Shown one piece after another: positions 1 through 5,157 of a stretch of DNA of 5,177 nt. The position numbers and the translations under genes were made by a program. The first letter of the stretch is position 1; every line of letters begins with the position of its first letter. The notes beneath the pieces were generated by a model. The model did not search any database and was not told where the DNA came from. It was given only the letters and a program-made list of their open reading frames with translations. This DNA comes from Acidobacteriaceae bacterium (GTDB lineage Bacteria; Acidobacteriota; Terriglobia; Terriglobales; Acidobacteriaceae), in NCBI GenBank assembly GCA_003162255.1, contig PMMJ01000416.1:9296-14472 (forward strand). Reading direction: 5' to 3'.

Positions 1-2223
1 CATTACGTGATGGTTGTTGCTTTTCTGCGTGGCGCCACCAATCCTCCACCGGATTCCTGGTTTACGCGGGTGGAGGCTTGGAGCAGACCGGTGCACGAGG
101 AAGGTGTTTACGTAACCGTGCCCGAGGGCGCCGAGGAAGCCCTCGTATTGCTGGCCCCCGACACCGGCGGAGCCTTCAGCACGCTGCGGAGCGCGGTTCG
201 GGGCAAGCCGGGAGCCTTCGTGCGCGCTGCTCAGGATCTTGAACAAGCCAGCCTCGATCGAGCTCGCCTGGAGAAGTATCTGGAGGTCGTTCGCGAGACG
301 TCCACAACCGATCCGGAGCAACTGAAAGCTCGCACCACGCTGCTGGCGCGCAGCTTGAATATCCGCATCGAGCAGCAGTGCTTCGACAAGCCCAGCGCGC
401 AGCAGGTGCCATGTCTCACCCAGAATACCGATCAACTGGTGCTGGACGACGCTCACAGCCAGACGATGGCTGCAACTCTGACCTCGGGAGCTTCCAGCGA
501 CCTGTTGGCTCAGATCAGTTCCACACCCACGGCCCGCAATGGATATTACAGCCCCTACATTGGCGCCGTGGTGGATGTAGCCAGGATTTTGAGTACAACC
601 CACACCGCGCAATATCAGTACATTCCCGCGCTGGCCTTGCCCAAGCAGGACGAACTCAATCTGCGGCTCAACAACCCTCCGTCGTTCCGCAACCCCAAAT
701 CGGTGTTGGTCGTCGGTTTGCCACCTGTTCGCCCGACGCCACCGCCTGCGCTGCGCGCGGTGGACGCGTCCCAGGTTTTCTGCGCCGACACACCTGCACT
801 CGTACTGCCTGTGGACAGCGCGCCCCTTGCCTTCGCAACGGAATTGGCGCACAACTTTGTGCTTCATGTGGAGACCAAGTCAGGCTCGGGAATCGATCTC
901 CCAGTCCAGGCTGATCCCGCGCGCGGCGGATTCGTGGTTGACACGCAGGCGATGCACGCCGACGCTTCGGATGCGGAAATGGTTGGTATTCTGCGCGGAA
1001 GTTGGGGCTTCCGGCCCTTCGACGGGCCGCGCTTCCGTCTGCGAACTTCGAGCCCCGGGCAGTGGATTGTTGCTTCGAAAGATGCCAGCGCTCTCATCGT
1101 GGGAAGGGAAGACAGGCTCCACCTGCAGAGTGCGGACGCCTGCTGCGTAAGGGAAGTACTATTGCACGACGACCAGGGCAAGCAACTGAAGGCGGAGTGG
1201 AAGATTGCGAAATCCGACGAACTCGAAGTGCGAGTCGGGCTGCAAGAATCGTCTGCCGGATTGTTAACCATGACGGTGAAAAAGTTCGGCTTGCGCGAAG
1301 CCGATGAGATTCTCCTTCACACCTATGCCGAAGCGGGCCGATTGGACGCGTTTACGATCCATGCCGGCGACGCCAACGGGATGCTCAAGGGTACTCGCCT
1401 CGATCAGGTTCTGGAACTCGACGCCGGCAGTGTGCGCTTCAACCCAGAGGCCGTCTCCCGCGCCAATCAGCAGGATGAATTGACTCTGGTTGCCGAGGAC
1501 CCCGCCGCCAGCGCCCTGTTGCAGCCGGACGAGGCGATCCTCCTCCACGTCACACTGAAAGACGGTCGCGTCCTCGACCTGAAATCGACGGTCGCGCCGC
1601 GCCGTCCCAGCGTGAGCGTGATGAGCAAGAGCGTGCAATACGACCGGTCCGTGCCCGCGTCGCTAGTCCGTCTCGGCGATTCCGGTGAGCTGCCTCAGGA
1701 GGCGCGTCTCAATTTCTTCCTCAAGACCCAGGTGCCTGATGCATTTCCCCCGACTGAAAAGGTAGAAGTAGCTACCGCCGACGAGTCGTTCCGGGTCCTG
1801 CTCAGCTTCAAAGACGGCAATCTTACCCTGCAGGATTCCAAGACGGTATTTGCCGTGCTTGACCCCATGAAGCTGCTTGGCCCTTCGGCCTTCGGGCCTC
1901 TGAAGTTCCGTCCGGTGACGGCGGACGGTGTGGAAGGAGACTGGCAGCCGCTCATCAGTTTAGTGCGCGTCCCCACTCTTAAAGGCGTGCATTGTGTGCC
2001 CGGACGGGAAAGGCAATGCACTCTGAGCGGCGATAAACTCTTCCTGATTGACGAGGTGAGTTCCGACCCCGACTTCACCAATTCGGTCACAGTTCCCGAT
2101 GGCTTTGCCGAGGCCACTCTTCTCATCCCGCCAATGAAAGGAAAAACGCTCTACCTCAAGCTGCGAGACGATCCGGCAACGGTGGACACGGCGGTTGTGC
2201 CCACGCTGGCCGACTCGCAATAG
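1..2223 (+). CDS. Large exported beta-rich protein of unknown function, 5'-partial
   Basis: The frame is open to the left edge. In-frame GTG (7) and ATG (10) exist, but no ribosome-binding site can be seen and there is no signal peptide, so the true start is probably upstream. Numbering from GTG 7 gives 738 residues. Residues about 72-120 are helical and charged. A conserved-looking segment NGYYSPYIGAVVDVARIL lies at 178-195, followed by LNNPPSFRNP at 221-230 and a Pro-rich linker at about 239-248. From about 255 to the end the sequence alternates short hydrophobic strands with Gly/Asp turns, as in Ig-like or other beta-sandwich proteins. Cysteines fall in possible pairs (125/136, 379/380, 663/671), which fits disulfides outside the cytoplasm. 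I recall similar uncharacterised proteins in Acidobacteriota but no named family. Coding is well supported by length and codon pattern; function is unknown. Confidence 0.85.
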   Translation, partial: HYVMVVAFLRGATNPPPDSWFTRVEAWSRPVHEEGVYVTVPEGAEEALVLLAPDTGGAFSTLRSAVRGKPGAFVRAAQDLEQASLDRARLEKYLEVVRETSTTDPEQLKARTTLLARSLNIRIEQQCFDKPSAQQVPCLTQNTDQLVLDDAHSQTMAATLTSGASSDLLAQISSTPTARNGYYSPYIGAVVDVARILSTTHTAQYQYIPALALPKQDELNLRLNNPPSFRNPKSVLVVGLPPVRPTPPPALRAVDASQVFCADTPALVLPVDSAPLAFATELAHNFVLHVETKSGSGIDLPVQADPARGGFVVDTQAMHADASDAEMVGILRGSWGFRPFDGPRFRLRTSSPGQWIVASKDASALIVGREDRLHLQSADACCVREVLLHDDQGKQLKAEWKIAKSDELEVRVGLQESSAGLLTMTVKKFGLREADEILLHTYAEAGRLDAFTIHAGDANGMLKGTRLDQVLELDAGSVRFNPEAVSRANQQDELTLVAEDPAASALLQPDEAILLHVTLKDGRVLDLKSTVAPRRPSVSVMSKSVQYDRSVPASLVRLGDSGELPQEARLNFFLKTQVPDAFPPTEKVEVATADESFRVLLSFKDGNLTLQDSKTVFAVLDPMKLLGPSAFGPLKFRPVTADGVEGDWQPLISLVRVPTLKGVHCVPGRERQCTLSGDKLFLIDEVSSDPDFTNSVTVPDGFAEATLLIPPMKGKTLYLKLRDDPATVDTAVVPTLADSQ

Positions 2224-2241
2224 GATTAAGCGGGCGTACGT

Positions 2242-2274
2242 CCACCGAAATATCGGTAGTGGTGCCGTTCGATC
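2242..2274. repeat. Left junction: CCACC + GAAATATC + IS1-like terminal repeat
   Basis: CCACC (2242-2246) is followed by GAAATATC (2247-2254) and then the element end GGTAGTGGTGCCGTT starting at 2255. The end matches the general form of IS1 termini (GGTnnTGnTGCC) and is close to the inverse of the end at 2820-2839. The junction is also an imperfect palindrome, with ACCGA and TCGGT around the loop AATA at 2249-2252. It lies 18 bp outside the stop codon of the minus-strand transposase remnant, a normal distance for an IS end. Confidence 0.6.
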
Positions 2275-2500
2275 AGGGGATCGTGTCAATCCCCAAAAGG
2301 TCAATCAACTCCTCAATCTCCCTGACGTGCTCTGTCAGTCCGGCTTCCATTGCCGGCGTCACGCGGAGAGTCTTGTGAAGCCGGCAAAAGTTGTAGCGCA
2401 TGAAGTACAGCGCTACAGCATGACCGTGATTCTCCAATTCCTTGCTGAATCCGTTGCCGAGGGGAGCGTTTGAGCAAAAGTTCAGGCGCCGATATTCCAT
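2273..2500 (-). pseudogene. IS1-like DDE transposase, C-terminal fragment
   Basis: Read from ATG at 2500 this gives 75 residues. Residues 14-75 (about 2461 down to 2276) contain GFSKELENHGHAVALYF, YNFCRLHKTLRVTPAM, then EAGLTEHVREIEELIDLL. This is the familiar tail of IS1-type transposases (consensus RLTNxFSKKxENHxHAVALYFxxYNFxRxHKTLRVTPAMAAG). The N-terminal part carrying the DNA-binding region and the catalytic acidic residues is absent, including the ERQNLT stretch usually found just before this tail. The protein cannot be an active transposase. The first 13 residues (MEYRRLNFCSNAP) do not fit this family and look like a different transposase. The stop lies 18 bp from the putative IS end at 2255. 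Confidence 0.75.
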
Positions 2501-2518
2501 CGGAGAATGACCGCCACT
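2462..2518 (-). pseudogene. Scrap resembling the C-terminal tip of an IS3-family OrfB transposase
   Basis: Translation from about 2518 downwards gives SGGHSPMEYRRLNFCSNAP. The SPMEYxRRLN pattern is typical of the last residues of IS3-family OrfB proteins (usual form GYxSPxEFERRLN). It runs in the same frame straight into the IS1-like tail at about 2461, making a short chimeric reading frame. The match is short (about 13 residues), so the family assignment is tentative. The rest of any IS3 element is not present in the window. Confidence 0.4.
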
Positions 2519-2536
2519 TGTTTTCCGTAGCTTCTC

Positions 2537-2773
2537 TCACGATCCGGGCAGCGGCTGGCTGAGATCCTCGGAGTGTTTCAGCTCAACGTGTGTGCGGAAC
2601 GCTTTATTGAGCATTTCAGTGGTTGCTGGTTGCGTATTCTGTGTATCTGTCACGACCTTTTCGACGCAGATGATCTCATGGCACTCAGAGCACTTGCCAA
2701 AGTGATGACTGGCGCTATCCATTTCGTACTTTGGTCCAAGCCACCCCACGTCGGTCAATTCTGGTCGCTTCAT
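2537..2773 (-). CDS. Small C2/H2-type putative zinc-binding protein, probably frameshifted at its C-terminus
   Basis: ATG at 2773 is preceded by GGGAG nine bases upstream, a good ribosome-binding site, and encodes 78 residues. Cys28-x2-Cys31 and His62-x4-His67 (context FGKCSECHE and FRTHVELKHSED) could form one zinc site. No signal peptide or membrane segment is visible. The start MKRPELTDVGWLG and the SEDLSQ near the end resemble a family of small uncharacterised acidobacterial proteins that, from memory, end in SQAAARIVREATE. Here the frame leaves that pattern after Gln73 and stops five residues later. AARIVREATEN is encoded in another frame at 2520-2552, consistent with loss of one base near 2554. 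The gene sits among transposon debris and is probably decaying, although the zinc-site residues are intact. Function is unknown. Confidence 0.55.
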   Translation of the reverse strand: MKRPELTDVGWLGPKYEMDSASHHFGKCSECHEIICVEKVVTDTQNTQPATTEMLNKAFRTHVELKHSEDLSQPLPGS

Positions 2774-2823
2774 GTCCTTAGTCTCCCACAGGGCGGTTCA
2801 TGGAGCTACCCCGTGTGGATTTC

Positions 2824-2864
2824 AAACTGCACCACCACCGAAATATCAGGTAGTGGCTCAGTTT
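2824..2864. repeat. Middle junction: right IS-type end + GAAATATCA + second left-type end
   Basis: AAACTGCACCACCACC (2824-2839) is a right-hand terminal repeat. GAAATATCA (2840-2848) follows, and then GGTAGTGGCTCAGTTT (2849-2864), a left-hand terminal repeat. The 25 bases 2824-2848 recur exactly at 2980-3004. The arrangement is two IR-ended segments placed back to back and sharing one target-like sequence. Confidence 0.7.
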
Positions 2865-2995
2865 CGCGATGCAGGCGACAAGAGATTTGAACCACCAAGG
2901 ACACCAAGTATCACTAAGGCCTTCGGTCTCGGATGTTTCCTTCGTGTACCTTCGTGGCCTTGGTGGTTAACCATTTCGCAAACTGCACCACCACC
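2849..2995. mobile_element. 147-bp MITE-like non-autonomous element
   Basis: The left end GGTAGTGGCTCAGTTT and the reverse complement of the right end, GGTGGTGGTGCAGTTT, agree at 13 of 16 positions and continue with CGCGA against GCGAA. The segment is flanked by GAAATATCA on both sides (2840-2848 and 2996-3004), a 9-bp direct repeat as expected of IS1-type insertion. No credible gene lies inside. The ends match those around the IS1-like transposase remnant next door, so an IS1-like transposase probably mobilised it in the past. Confidence 0.6.
2890..2968. repeat. Long imperfect inverted repeat inside the MITE-like element
   Basis: AACCACCAAGG (2890-2900) is the exact reverse complement of CCTTGGTGGTT (2958-2968). 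Beyond this 11-bp perfect arm, similarity continues inward to about 2919 and 2938 with small indels, through ACACCAAG/TATCACTAAGG against the complement of CCTTCGTGTACCTTCGTGG. The arms have an internal rhythm of roughly 10 bases built on CCAAGG/CGAAGG. The pattern resembles the dispersed CCTTCGTGTCCTTCGTGGTT repeats seen in many environmental genomes. A transcript could fold into a long hairpin. Confidence 0.7.
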
Positions 2996-3004
2996 GAAAT
3001 ATCA
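2971..3004. repeat. Right junction: IS-type end + GAAATATCA
   Basis: CCATTTCGCAAACTGCACC and CACC complete the right terminal repeat to 2995, and GAAATATCA follows at 2996-3004. Bases 2980-3004 are identical to 2824-2848. This is the third copy of the octamer GAAATATC in 760 bp. Sequence after 3004 (CTTTGG...) is not repeated and marks the return to unique DNA upstream of the next gene. Confidence 0.65.
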
Positions 3005-3032
3005 CTTTGGACTGAAATTCTCTGCGCAACTC

Positions 3033-3041
3033 TGCTAAGAT
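3033..3041 (+). promoter_or_regulatory. Possible extended -10 promoter element
   Basis: TGCTAAGAT has the form TGnTAnnnT of an extended -10 box. A TTGGAC at 3007-3012 is too far upstream (23 bp) to be a good -35 partner. If used, transcription would begin near 3048 and leave a leader of about 120 bases before the TTG start at 3171. It lies only 28 bp beyond the last IS-type junction. This is a weak pattern match. Confidence 0.25.
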
Positions 3042-3158
3042 GAGCTGTTCTGAGTCCTAAGTTCCTGTGTCTGAACCGTTTCCCCAACGCGGTTTTGGAT
3101 GCCGGAATGCTACCTATAGTTGGCTCTCCCCGGCCGCCCATCGGCTCAGTGCCGGGGT

Positions 3159-3163
3159 AGGAG
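3159..3163 (+). promoter_or_regulatory. Ribosome-binding site that fixes a TTG start
   Basis: AGGAG lies 7 bases before TTG at 3171, an ideal spacing. The frame also extends upstream to another TTG at 3120, but that one has no such site before it. The Shine-Dalgarno therefore favours 3171. Confidence 0.65.
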
Positions 3164-3170
3164 TGCTGTT

Positions 3171-4091
3171 TTGAACGACGCTGCCATTGGAAAGACCGTG
3201 CGACGAAGGCGGAGCTGGTATCGGCGTCGTCTGCGCCTTCAGCGGACCCTGGTAGCTGTGTTCGTCGCGGCAGTGATCGCTGGCGCCTGCTGGCAGAACG
3301 TGGCCCGACATTTCTCTTTGCCCGTCCTGCACGCTTCCCAGGTTTTGGCCGCCTCTTTTTGGGCCCGGGGAAATGTCCGCAACAATCTTGCTTTCGCGGC
3401 CGCAAGTTCCGCCAGACCCACCAGGTTTCTCACCCGTGTCCCCGGAGTCTATCCCTACTCGGTGATCCCTGGAGGCGTGAAGAATCCCGGCGATCTCCGC
3501 GCTGCAGCGGCGCACGATTATGTAGTTCGCCGCCATTTCTCCCACTTCGATTTCAGCCACGCCCAGCTGGTGCGTGCCACCGAAGCCCGCGAAGTTTATC
3601 TTTCCTATCGCATTCGCGACACCGTCTTCTGGACCCGCAAAAGAATCCGCTTGCACATCGGCGAGTTGCTGCTGACCGACGGTAAAATCACGGCGCGCGC
3701 CCATTGCGGCAACCAGATTTCCGATACCGCCAAGCCCGAAGTTTCCGACGAAGAGCCGGACGAAGATGTTCTGGACCGGCCCGTGGCCGACGTTGCAGCA
3801 GCCCCGTCCTTGCCCATCCGTCCTGTGTTCGCCGCGCCCGACTTGCCCGTCGGCGAGCCGATTGCCCCCAAGCTTTTCGGCAGTCTCTTCAACTTCCCCT
3901 ACGTCCCTGTCGGTGTGCCGCTTCCTTACCGGCCTTGCCACGCCGGCGACCATTTCATTGACGGGCACTGCGTTCCCAAACACCACAAACCCTCGACGGT
4001 TCCCGAGCCCTCGACCCTGATCCTGGCCGCTTCCGGACTGGCGTTGATCCTGTGGCGTTATCGAAGAACCCTCCGGCCCGTCACACCGTAG
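3171..4091 (+). CDS. PEP-CTERM sorting-domain protein of unknown function
   Basis: The product is 306 residues from TTG 3171. The Arg-rich N-terminus (RRRRSWYRRRLRLQR) precedes a hydrophobic segment at 26-41 (LVAVFVAAVIAGACW), giving a signal anchor or uncleaved signal peptide. The core carries YPYSVIPGGV (94-103), a HYxxFD-like stretch RRHFSHFDF (120-128), YRIRDTVFWT (146-155), GELLLTDG (164-171) and CGN (179-181). I recall this motif set from uncharacterised acidobacterial exported proteins. An acidic stretch (about 192-205) and Pro-rich linker follow, then two cysteines (256, 267) in CHAGDHFIDGHC. The C-terminus is a textbook PEP-CTERM signal: VPEPSTL (277-283), a hydrophobic helix to 294 and the basic RYRR (296-299). 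Such tails are recognised and processed by an exosortase, which is not in this window. The final product is likely held at or released to the cell surface. The C-terminal call is strong; the role of the core is unknown. Confidence 0.88.
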   Translation: MNDAAIGKTVRRRRSWYRRRLRLQRTLVAVFVAAVIAGACWQNVARHFSLPVLHASQVLAASFWARGNVRNNLAFAAASSARPTRFLTRVPGVYPYSVIPGGVKNPGDLRAAAAHDYVVRRHFSHFDFSHAQLVRATEAREVYLSYRIRDTVFWTRKRIRLHIGELLLTDGKITARAHCGNQISDTAKPEVSDEEPDEDVLDRPVADVAAAPSLPIRPVFAAPDLPVGEPIAPKLFGSLFNFPYVPVGVPLPYRPCHAGDHFIDGHCVPKHHKPSTVPEPSTLILAASGLALILWRYRRTLRPVTP

Positions 4092-4145
4092 CTTCCCAGC
4101 TTCCGCATGTGCTACGACTTCCGATCACCTTTGCCCGTCGCATAA

Positions 4146-4155
4146 CTGCTAAACT
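4146..4155 (+). promoter_or_regulatory. Possible extended -10 promoter element
   Basis: CTGCTAAACT contains TGCTAAACT, of the form TGnTAnnnT, and closely resembles TGCTAAGAT at 3033-3041 upstream of the previous gene. Initiation near 4162 would leave only about 9 bases before the ATG at 4171. No clear -35 box is seen. The gene may instead be read from the upstream promoter. Confidence 0.2.
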
Positions 4156-4170
4156 TTGCTCAGAGCCTCA

Positions 4171-5076
4171 ATGCCACGCCTTGCCTATGTCGGAGCCCTG
4201 CTGGCCATCGCGACCTCGCTGTCTGCGCCGGTCTTCGCGCAGAAATCCGCGCAAAACTCCGCGCCGAATCCCGCTCGCGTCCAGCGCGTCGTAGTTCGTG
4301 CAAATGGCAATGCCATGGAAGTCGAGATCCAGACCTCCGGAGCTCCCATAGCGCCCGATACCCAATCCATCACCGGCCCCGATCGCATCGTCGTCGATTT
4401 TCCCGGCGCGCTTCCCGCCGCCGACTTGCGCGCCCTCAAAGTCAATCGCGGCACGCTCAAGACCGTGCGCTCCGGACTCTTTTTCAGCAACCCTCCGATT
4501 ACGCGAGTCGTCCTCGATCTCACCCAGCCGCAGTCCTATCAGATTTCGACCACTCAAACTTCGACGGCCCAGAATACGGTCGTGGTAAAACTGGGTTCGC
4601 CAAATTCAGGTCCGGCACAGTCCGATCCCGCAGTTGCGGAAAGAATCCCGCCCGCGCCCGCCGCCAAACTTCAGAACGCCACTCTCGCCGCGGATACAAA
4701 TGCCGCCCGCGCGAAAGTTGCAGCCGCCAGGCTCTCGACCGCAGTTGCCAATACGCCACTTCTTCCCGTCACTGAAGCGCCTCCGCCACCGCAGCCGCCC
4801 GTCACCGTGACCTTCGTGAACGGAATGCTGACCATCCGCGCCGACAAAGCCACCCTAGCTCAAGTGTTATTCGAGGTGCAGCGTCAGACCCAAGCCGAGA
4901 TTGCCATCCCCGCCGGCGCCGAGCAGGAACAAGTCGTCGCCGATCTCGGTCCCGCCCCGGCCCGCGATGTGCTCGCCTCGCTCCTCAACGGCTCAGCCTA
5001 TAACTTTATTTTTGTTGGCACCGAACTAACCCTGGAGCAAGTCATCCTGACCCGCCGCGATCCCAACATCTTCTAG
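4171..5076 (+). CDS. Periplasmic AMIN-domain protein with C-terminal STN-like domain
   Basis: The product is 301 residues from ATG 4171. This start gives a clean signal peptide (MPRLAYVGALLAIATSLSAP then VFA, cleavage after Ala23). An in-frame TTG at 4156 would only add five residues and has no ribosome-binding site. Residues about 36-142 form an AMIN domain: VVVRANGNAMEVEIQTSG, then GPDRIVVDFPGAL, LRSGLFFSNPPITRVVLDL and a closing VVVKLGSP-type strand. AMIN domains place proteins such as AmiC and PilQ at the peptidoglycan or septum. A Pro/Ala-rich linker spans about 143-210. Residues 211-297 (VTVTFVNGMLTIRADKATL, LGPAPARDVLASLLNGSAYNF, VILTRR) resemble the STN domain found at the front of secretins and TonB receptors. 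The layout recalls the N-terminal part of PilQ without the secretin pore, so the protein may bind the cell wall or a secretion/pilus complex. It follows the PEP-CTERM gene by 79 bp in the same direction. Confidence 0.87.
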   Translation: MPRLAYVGALLAIATSLSAPVFAQKSAQNSAPNPARVQRVVVRANGNAMEVEIQTSGAPIAPDTQSITGPDRIVVDFPGALPAADLRALKVNRGTLKTVRSGLFFSNPPITRVVLDLTQPQSYQISTTQTSTAQNTVVVKLGSPNSGPAQSDPAVAERIPPAPAAKLQNATLAADTNAARAKVAAARLSTAVANTPLLPVTEAPPPPQPPVTVTFVNGMLTIRADKATLAQVLFEVQRQTQAEIAIPAGAEQEQVVADLGPAPARDVLASLLNGSAYNFIFVGTELTLEQVILTRRDPNIF

Positions 5077-5117
5077 CCGATCGTCCGAAAAACTTAAGGA
5101 TTGGTCAGCCTGAACGC

Positions 5118-5157
5118 AGCCCTGAATTGTCATGAAGCAAAAGCCCTGACTTGTCAT
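5118..5157 (+). repeat. Short direct repeat (two 16-base units)
   Basis: AGCCCTGAATTGTCAT (5118-5133) and AGCCCTGACTTGTCAT (5142-5157) differ at one base and are offset by 24 bases. The second copy runs directly into the palindromic repeat at the window end, so the first may be a truncated copy of the same dispersed element. Confidence 0.6.

Larger units (their letters stand above)
2255..2839 (-). mobile_element. Degenerate IS1-like element or composite remnant with inverted ends and 8-bp flanking repeat
   Basis: The left end GGTAGTGGTGCCGTT (2255-) and the reverse complement of the right end, GGTGGTGGTGCAGTTT (from 2839 inward), differ at only a few positions. Both sides are flanked by GAAATATC (2247-2254 and 2840-2847), which fits the 8-9 bp target duplications known for the IS1 family. 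Inside, on the minus strand, are only the C-terminal tail of an IS1-like transposase, a scrap of a second transposase and a small zinc-finger-type gene. The element is therefore non-autonomous and rearranged. The right end may instead have come from another copy, so treating the 585 bp as one transposon is an inference. Confidence 0.5.

Noticed and set aside
864..1271. Minus-strand frame of 135 residues inside the first gene
   Set aside because: It is a low-complexity Ser/Arg-rich shadow of the long plus-strand coding region, with no ribosome-binding site or recognisable domain.
2276..2294. GGGGAT...ATCCCC hairpin as a terminator
   Set aside because: It is a perfect 6-bp stem with a 7-base loop, but no U-run follows on either strand and it lies in the last codons of the transposase fragment.
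2824..3004. CRISPR array suggested by the 25-base repeat
   Set aside because: Only two exact copies occur, 156 bp apart. The intervening sequence is an IR-ended element, not a spacer, and no cas gene is present.
2573..3038. Plus-strand frames across the IS debris (2573-2890 and 2772-3038)
   Set aside because: They read through terminal repeats and the antisense of the small gene, have no ribosome-binding site and match nothing recognisable.
3120..3170. Upstream TTG (3120) as start of the PEP-CTERM gene
   Set aside because: The extra 17 residues (ALPGRPSAQC...) are not preceded by a Shine-Dalgarno, whereas AGGAG at 3159-3163 is ideally placed for TTG 3171.
3195..3295. Twin-arginine (Tat) signal in the PEP-CTERM protein
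   Set aside because: Many arginines precede the hydrophobic segment, but no S/T-R-R-x-F-L-K pattern is present, so a normal signal anchor is more likely.
3114..3986. Long minus-strand open frame of 290 residues opposite the PEP-CTERM gene
   Set aside because: The opposite plus strand has a strong ribosome-binding site, a membrane anchor and a clear PEP-CTERM tail. The minus frame has a composition typical of a GC-rich antisense shadow.
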